From Phyllobacteriaceae bacterium (GTDB taxonomy: Bacteria; Pseudomonadota; Alphaproteobacteria; Rhizobiales; Rhizobiaceae): a stretch of DNA of 35,883 nt. Numbering within the stretch: position 1 is the first letter of the stretch; each line of letters starts with the position of its first letter. The notes beneath the pieces are model-generated. The model searched no databases. It saw only the letters and a list, made by a program, of their open reading frames with translations, and was not told the DNA's origin. Location: assembly GCA_029279965.1 (NCBI GenBank), contig JAJUHJ010000021.1, positions 1 to 35,883 on the forward strand. The letters are read 5' to 3'. A program made the position numbers and the translations under genes. Shown here in pieces: positions 29,935 through 35,883 of this stretch.

Positions 29935-31113
29935 TCACAATTGTGCCAGCAGCGCCGGTGTCGGCCAGCCATCGGCGGGAAGTCCGAGGCGAAGTTGTTC
30001 CTCGCGCACGGCAATGCGTGTGTTCCTGCCAAGAATGCCATCTATGCCGCCGACGTCATGGCCGCGTTCCACCAGTTTACGCTGTAGCTGTTTCATGGCG
30101 TCGCCCCCCAGACCAGGGTCAGGGTTGCCGGGGTCGAAGGCAGGCGCGCCATCGAGGCGCGCGGCCAGATGGGCCGCCGTAAGCGTGTAGATGAGCGACT
30201 TGTTCCATTCCAGGTAGATATCGAAATTGTCATAGGCAAGGAAGGCCGGCCCCTTGTGGCCCATGGGCAGAATAAGCCCCGCTGGAAGGCTGTCGGCCGG
30301 CAATGGGCTGCCGTCACGTCTGACGACGCCGAGACGCGCCCATTCCGAGCGGGGAAGCTTGTTTGCGCGGCCTGTCTCGGCCCATGACAGGTCGTCCGGC
30401 ACGCGCACTTCATCCAGCCATGGCTCTCCCATCCGCCATCCGAGCGCGCTGATCTTGGCGGCACCGGTCAAAATGGCGTCCGGCGAGCTTTCCTTAAGAT
30501 CGACACGGCCATCGCCGTCGCCGTCGACACCCTTTTCCAGATAGTCGCTCGGCAGCATCTGCAGCTGTCCGATCTCGCCAGCCCACGCACCGGTGACGTT
30601 CGGCGGAACCGTGCCCTGGTCGATCAACTTCAGGAGAGCGATCAATTCGGGGCGGAAAAGCTCTGGGCGGCGGCAGTCGTAAGCAAGAGTGGCCAACGCG
30701 TCGAGCGTCGAGAAATCACCCTGGACAGCGCCGAAATCCGTCTCCAGCGCCCAGAAAGCCGCGATCACCGGTCCCGGCACGCCAAATTCGCTCTCGGCCC
30801 GTGCAAAGGTGCTTGCGTATTTGTCCAGATTGGCGGCGCCGTGCCGTAGCCGGTAATCGTTGATCATGCGGCCGGCAAACTCGCGAAAGCTCTGCGTGAA
30901 GACGGCCTGAGCCCGGTCCCGATTGACGATCCCCTGGTCGAATGAGGCGTTCGCCAGCGCTGAAAGGCCGGCCGGGCCTACACCTTGGGCGGCCGCTTCG
31001 GTTTCGACGCCTGCCCGCCAGGTGGCAAAATCACCACCGCACTCCTGGGCTGCCGCCAGCGAGGGGATCGACAGGGCCAGCAAGGTTCCGATCAGCTTGC
31101 TTTTCAGGTGCAT
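29935..31113 (-). CDS. Lytic murein transglycosylase (MltB/SLT_2 type) with C-terminal peptidoglycan-binding domain
   Basis: Signal peptide; ESEFGVPGPVIAAFWALETDFGAVQGDFSTLDALATLAYDCRR...GEIGQLQMLPSDYLEKGVDGDGDGRVDL; C-terminal KLVERGHDVGGIDGILGRNTRIAVREEQLRLGLPADGWPT. Confidence 0.92.
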   Translation of the reverse strand: MHLKSKLIGTLLALSIPSLAAAQECGGDFATWRAGVETEAAAQGVGPAGLSALANASFDQGIVNRDRAQAVFTQSFREFAGRMINDYRLRHGAANLDKYASTFARAESEFGVPGPVIAAFWALETDFGAVQGDFSTLDALATLAYDCRRPELFRPELIALLKLIDQGTVPPNVTGAWAGEIGQLQMLPSDYLEKGVDGDGDGRVDLKESSPDAILTGAAKISALGWRMGEPWLDEVRVPDDLSWAETGRANKLPRSEWARLGVVRRDGSPLPADSLPAGLILPMGHKGPAFLAYDNFDIYLEWNKSLIYTLTAAHLAARLDGAPAFDPGNPDPGLGGDAMKQLQRKLVERGHDVGGIDGILGRNTRIAVREEQLRLGLPADGWPTPALLAQL

Positions 31114-31145
31114 TCGTTGCTCCTTGGGTTGTCGCAGCGGCTTCT

Positions 31146-31928
31146 TCAGCCGGTATGCGCTTCCAGCCAGGCGCGCCATGCGGCACGACTGCCGTGAAAT
31201 GCGTTGATGTCCGCGTTTCCATCGATCCCCGGCAGGATTCCCGTTCCTGTGTATTGCCAGAAGACCCAGGGGTGATTGCCATATCTTTCGTCCGGATGGC
31301 CCGCCACCGAGCGGAGCCAGAATTCGTATCCCTTGAAACGCCACAAACCATTGTCGTCGAAAAAGTCGATGGATGTGTAAATAATAGGGCGCTTGCCGTA
31401 ATGGCGTTCCATCGCATCGAGAAAAACCTGCATTTCACGGCGCACGGTGTCTGGCTCCGGGCGCAGCCTGCAGGTGGGCGAAAGGTGGTTCCATTCCATA
31501 TCGAGCACCGGGGGCAGGGCGGCTCTGTCACGGGGAACATGGCGGATGAACCAGCGCGCCTGCTCAATGGCCGGGCGGCAGAAATAGAAGAAGTGATATG
31601 CGCCGCGCGGGATTCCGGCTGCCTTCGCCAGCCGCCAGTTTTGCTTGAAGAACTCGTCCAGCCTGTCGCCGCCTTCAGTCGCCTTGATGAAGGCGAAGGC
31701 GATGCCGCCGCGCCGCAGCGCCTGCCAGTCGATCTCTCCCTGATATTTCGACACGTCCGTTCCATGGACCGGATAGGTGTGTGGCGCACGCGTCCCGTTC
31801 CAGTCGTACGGATTGCTGTCCTCGAAGCGTGGAGCCGAGGTGGAGGCAGGTACGAGATCGGAGAAATCGAAATTCCCGTGGGTGCAGGACGCCAGAAGCA
31901 GCGTGGCAAGCAAAATCGCCATGCGCAT
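31146..31928 (-). CDS. Glycoside hydrolase family 25 (lysozyme) lipoprotein
   Basis: Lipobox MRMAILLATLLLASC; HGTDVSKYQGEIDWQALRRGGIAFAFIKATEGGDRLDEFF...AYHFFYF...PVLDMEWNH...PIIYTSIDFF...FWQYTGTG. Confidence 0.92.
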   Translation of the reverse strand: MRMAILLATLLLASCTHGNFDFSDLVPASTSAPRFEDSNPYDWNGTRAPHTYPVHGTDVSKYQGEIDWQALRRGGIAFAFIKATEGGDRLDEFFKQNWRLAKAAGIPRGAYHFFYFCRPAIEQARWFIRHVPRDRAALPPVLDMEWNHLSPTCRLRPEPDTVRREMQVFLDAMERHYGKRPIIYTSIDFFDDNGLWRFKGYEFWLRSVAGHPDERYGNHPWVFWQYTGTGILPGIDGNADINAFHGSRAAWRAWLEAHTG

Positions 31929-32266
31929 GTTGGATGAACTCCCCCGTGGCGAATCGGTCAATGTCCGGTTCTCCTCGGGATACGTGATGCGGCTGCCGCT
32001 TTCCAGTCAGGCGGGCGCGTGGCGTCGACGCGGTGACATCATGATTGCGGCATGGGGGTATTGCCGCAAAGACGAATCGAATGAGAGGCTTGCACCGCGT
32101 CGCTCGCATTCCGATTCAAGGAGTTCATGCAGAGAATCACGCGGGCTGACGTGGAAGGTCGCGAGCCAGCGGCGCAACCGCTGCGGAACCAGCCGGGCAG
32201 ACGCTCTTGCTGCCCGACTCACACTGTGGAGCAAACCACCGGATTCACGATGGGGAGGAAGGCAGC

Positions 32267-35200
32267 TCAGGAACGTCCGAACCCGCCCGCAGTCGGTGTC
32301 GTGACGATGATGGCTTCGCCGGCGTCAACAACCGTCTGGTCGCACCCTTTCAGCACTTCGATCCTGCCGTCCTTGCGGCGGACCTCTGTCCTGCCCATTT
32401 CGCCGTCCCCGCCTCCGTCCAGGCCACGCGGCGGTACGGTGCGGTGTGAGGAGAGAATGGCGCATTCCATCCTCTCCAGGAACCGTAATGTGCGTCTGGT
32501 GCCGTCGCCGGCATTCCATCGGCCTTTGCCGCCGGAGCCTTCGCGAATGTGAAAGTCCTCCAGCAGCACCGGGAAGCGCAACTCCAGAACTTCCGGGTCG
32601 GTGAGGCGCGAGTTGGTCATGTGCGTATGAACGCCGCTCGTGCCATTGAAGCCGCGCCCGTCGTTCATGCGTCCGGCGGGGGAGCCGGAGCAGATGGTCT
32701 CGTAGTATTGATACGTCCCGTTGCCGAAGGTGAGATTGTTCATCGTCCCCTGCGCATTGGCGAGCGCACCCATGGCGGCAAAGAGCGCGTTGGTGACGTG
32801 CTGCGAGGTTTCCACGTTGCCGGCGACGACTGCGGCAGGATAGGAAGGCCGCAGCATGGAGCCTTCGGGGATGATGATCCTGATCGGCCGAAGGCAGCCG
32901 GCATTCATCGGAATCGCACCTTCCACCATGACGCGGAAGGCATAAAGCACCGCCGCACGCGTGACCGGCTCGGGCGCGTTGAAGTTGTTCTTCATTGCGG
33001 GCGATGTGCCGGTGAAGTCGACGGTGGCTTCGCGCTTTTCCCGATCGACGGTGATCTTCACCTTGATCGTCTGGCCGGTGTCGGTCGGGTATTCGCATTC
33101 CGATTCATCGGGCAGGCGCGCCAGCACGCGGCGCACGCTTTCGGCGGCGTTGTCCTGCACATGGCCCATATAGGCTTCGACCACATCGAGCCCGAAATTC
33201 TCCACCATCCGGCGCAGTTCTGCCACGCCCTTTTCGTTGGCCGCGATCTGCGCCTTGAGGTCTGCAATGTTCTGGTGCGGGTTGCGGGCCGGGTAAGGGT
33301 GATTCGTGAGAAGTTCGTGCAGTTCCTTCTCACGGAAACGGCCGCGCTCCACGAGGCGGAAATTGTCGAACAGCACGCCTTCCTCGTCCACCGTGGTGGC
33401 GAGCGGGGTCATGGAGCCGGGCGCCGTGCCGCCGACATCGGCATGATGCCCGCGCGAGGCGGTGTAGAAAAGGATGTCCTTTCCCGTATGGTCGAACACG
33501 GGCGTCACGACCGTGATGTCCGGCAGATGCGTGCCGCCATTGTAAGGCGCGTTGAGCGCGAAAACGTCGCCGGGGCGAATATCTCCCTCATTGAGACGGA
33601 TGATCGTCTCCACGGAACGGTCCATCGACCCCAGATGCACGGGCATGTGCGGCGCATTGGCGACGAGCGCGCCGTTCCTGTCGAAGACGGCGCAGGAAAA
33701 GTCCAGCCGCTCCTTGATGTTGACCGAAAGGGCAGTGTTCTGCAGCGTCACGCCCATCTGCTCGGCGATGGACATGAAGAGATTGTTGAACACCTCGAGC
33801 ATCACCGGATCGGCCTTGGTGCCGAGCGCCGCCTGGCGCGCCTTCTTCTCCATGCGGCGCATCAGAACATGGTCGTGTGCGGTGATCTCAGCTCGCCAGC
33901 CGGGTTCGACCACGATGGTCTGGTTGTCTTCTATGATGAGGGCAGGGCCAGCGATGCGGCTGCCCGGCTTCAGGCTCCCGCGTTTGAAAATACCGGCCTC
34001 GCGCCACGCTCCCTCGCAGAAGATTTGCCGGGTGATCTCAGGTTCAGGCGTATCCGCGCCAAGGGGCAATTCCGGCTCCTGGGGCCCGGCCTTGCGCTTG
34101 TCCACGCCCTCGACATTGACCGCTTCGACCACAATGGGCTTGTCGTCGTAGACGAAGCCAAACTGCACCTTGTGGGCTGTTTCGAAGGATTCCCGCGCCA
34201 ACTCGACGGAGAAACCGTCGAAGGGAACGGAAAGGGTGGTGTCCGTACCCTCATAGCGCACTTCGAGCCGTAGACGCCATTCGGTGCCCTGCTCCTCGAT
34301 GCCCTGCTCTTCCAGTTCTTTCAGCACTTCTGCGCGCAGGCTCCCGGCCAACGCCTCAATCTCGGGCAGTGCAGCCTGCGAGAGCGGCTTGAGCAGCGCC
34401 TTCTGGCGCGAGGCAGAGACGGTCGCCAAGCCGATGCCGTAGGCGGACAAAAGGCCCGACAGCGGGTGGATGAGCACGGATTCCATCCCCAGCGCATCGG
34501 CCACAAGGCAGGCATGCTGGCCGCCCGCACCGCCGAAGCAGTTGAGGAGATAGCGGGTCACATCGTAACCGCGCTGGACAGAAATTTTCTTCACGGCATT
34601 CGCCATATTTTCCACGGCGACGGTTATGAAACCCTCGGCGACGGCCTCCGGGCTGCTGCCATTGCCGATCTTTTGGGCCAGCGTAGCAAACCGTTCCCGC
34701 ACCGCTTCGACATCGAGCGGCTGGTTTCGCTGCGGTCCGAAAATTGCGGGGAAGAAATCGGGTTGCAACTTGCCCAGCATCACGTTCGCGTCGGTGACCG
34801 CAAGCGGACCGCCACGGCGGTAAGATGCCGGTCCGGGGTTCGCGCCTGCCGAGTCCGGCCCGACCATCAGGCGTCCGTCTTCGTAGTGCAGGATGGAGCC
34901 GCCACCGGCGGCGACGGTATGAATCCGCATCATGGGCGCGCGGATGCGCACGCCTGCAACTTCCGTGTCGAAAGCGCGCTCATACGTGCCATCGCAGTGG
35001 GCGACATCCGTGGAGGTGCCGCCCATGTCAAAACCGATCACCTTGTCGAAGCCGGCGATCCGCGCCGTCTCGACCATGCCGACAACGCCGCCGGCGGGGC
35101 CGGAGAGAATGGCATCCTTGCCCTGGAACTTTTCTGCGGCGGTGAGGCCGCCGGAGGACATCATGAAGGTGAGGTGGGGGCCGGTGGAGCGGGATACCGA

Positions 35201-35883
35201 TGTATCACCCGGGCGAATTCCGAGTTCCCCGGCGATCAGCCGCACATATCGCGCGAGAATTGGCGAAAGATAAGCATCGACCACAGTGGTGTCGCCGCGC
35301 CCGACGAGCTTGATCAGCGGCGAGGTCTCGTGGCTGGTCGAAATCTGGGAGAAGGTGAGTGAGCGGACGAACTCTGCCGCTCTTCTCTCATGCTCCGGAT
35401 ATTTCCAGGCGTGCATGAAGACGATGGCAGCAGCCTCTATGCCGTCTTTCCTGGCTGCCTCGAGTTCCGGCCGGACGGCGGCAAGATCGAGCTCGGTGTC
35501 AGTTGTGCCATCCACGCGAACGCGCTCCGGCACTTCGATCACACGCTCGTAAAGCTGCTCTGGAAGAATGATGTTTTTGGCAAAAATGTCCGGGCGGGCC
35601 TGATAGGCGACCTTCAGGGCGTCGCGAAAACCTTTTGTGATGAGCAGGACCACGCGTTCACCGCGACGCTCCAGCAGCGCGTTGGTGGCAACGGTGGTGC
35701 CCATCTTCACCTCGCCGATGCGACCGGAGGGGATGGGCTCATGGATTGCGATGCCCAGAAGATCGCGGATGCCCTGAAGGCCGGCGTCGCGGTAGGCTTC
35801 CGGATTCTCCGACAGGAGCTTTCGCTGATGCAGGCCGCCCGCGGGATCACGCCCGATCACATCGGTGAACGTGCCGCCGCGAT
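32267..35883 (-). CDS. Fused hydantoinase A/B (5-oxoprolinase-type), N terminus beyond the window
   Basis: Reading continues to the edge as [16 protein letters not shown] (HydA N-terminal motif); [18 protein letters not shown]; HyuB half [41 protein letters not shown]...[26 protein letters not shown]. Confidence 0.92.
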   Translation of the reverse strand, partial: RGGTFTDVIGRDPAGGLHQRKLLSENPEAYRDAGLQGIRDLLGIAIHEPIPSGRIGEVKMGTTVATNALLERRGERVVLLITKGFRDALKVAYQARPDIFAKNIILPEQLYERVIEVPERVRVDGTTDTELDLAAVRPELEAARKDGIEAAAIVFMHAWKYPEHERRAAEFVRSLTFSQISTSHETSPLIKLVGRGDTTVVDAYLSPILARYVRLIAGELGIRPGDTSVSRSTGPHLTFMMSSGGLTAAEKFQGKDAILSGPAGGVVGMVETARIAGFDKVIGFDMGGTSTDVAHCDGTYERAFDTEVAGVRIRAPMMRIHTVAAGGGSILHYEDGRLMVGPDSAGANPGPASYRRGGPLAVTDANVMLGKLQPDFFPAIFGPQRNQPLDVEAVRERFATLAQKIGNGSSPEAVAEGFITVAVENMANAVKKISVQRGYDVTRYLLNCFGGAGGQHACLVADALGMESVLIHPLSGLLSAYGIGLATVSASRQKALLKPLSQAALPEIEALAGSLRAEVLKELEEQGIEEQGTEWRLRLEVRYEGTDTTLSVPFDGFSVELARESFETAHKVQFGFVYDDKPIVVEAVNVEGVDKRKAGPQEPELPLGADTPEPEITRQIFCEGAWREAGIFKRGSLKPGSRIAGPALIIEDNQTIVVEPGWRAEITAHDHVLMRRMEKKARQAALGTKADPVMLEVFNNLFMSIAEQMGVTLQNTALSVNIKERLDFSCAVFDRNGALVANAPHMPVHLGSMDRSVETIIRLNEGDIRPGDVFALNAPYNGGTHLPDITVVTPVFDHTGKDILFYTASRGHHADVGGTAPGSMTPLATTVDEEGVLFDNFRLVERGRFREKELHELLTNHPYPARNPHQNIADLKAQIAANEKGVAELRRMVENFGLDVVEAYMGHVQDNAAESVRRVLARLPDESECEYPTDTGQTIKVKITVDREKREATVDFTGTSPAMKNNFNAPEPVTRAAVLYAFRVMVEGAIPMNAGCLRPIRIIIPEGSMLRPSYPAAVVAGNVETSQHVTNALFAAMGALANAQGTMNNLTFGNGTYQYYETICSGSPAGRMNDGRGFNGTSGVHTHMTNSRLTDPEVLELRFPVLLEDFHIREGSGGKGRWNAGDGTRRTLRFLERMECAILSSHRTVPPRGLDGGGDGEMGRTEVRRKDGRIEVLKGCDQTVVDAGEAIIVTTPTAGGFGRS

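Noticed and set aside
32007-32234. 75-aa minus ORF and overlapping plus ORFs between the GH25 gene and the hydantoinase
   Set aside because: No recognisable motif or SD; insufficient support to call a gene.

Overview
High-GC chromosomal segment from an alphaproteobacterium, most likely Rhizobiales (inferred from gene content and a Rhizobiales-type palindromic repeat present twice). Left to right it contains: (i) a cobalamin-riboswitch-controlled B12 uptake operon on the minus strand (btuB-btuF-btuC-btuD plus a co-translated tonB); (ii) a peptide-type ABC transporter (TAT-dependent binding protein, two permeases, fused double ATPase); (iii) an orphan BrnA/CopG-type antitoxin with an apparent C-terminal relic of its BrnT toxin; (iv) a pobA-pcaCHGB 4-hydroxybenzoate/protocatechuate operon divergent from an AraC-type pobR; (v) GST, GFA and APH-family genes, a CaiB-type CoA transferase, an alpha/beta hydrolase and ettA; (vi) a small accessory patch (orphan response regulator, a 438-aa cupin-like protein of unknown function with an effector-like N terminus, DUF2293); (vii) an ArsR-methyltransferase fusion overlapping metF; (viii) an MltB-type transglycosylase, a GH25 lipoprotein and a fused hydantoinase/5-oxoprolinase that runs off the right edge. 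Points most worth a second look: the 438-aa cupin-like protein with its Shine-Dalgarno in a hairpin, three small ORFs missing from the ORF track (28 aa, 46 aa, 21 aa), the brnT relic, the tonB coupled to the B12 operon, and candidate operators for PobR, the ArsR-methyltransferase and the peptide transporter. No rRNA, tRNA, CRISPR array or transposase was recognised. All family names come from reading motifs by eye; no database search was run.
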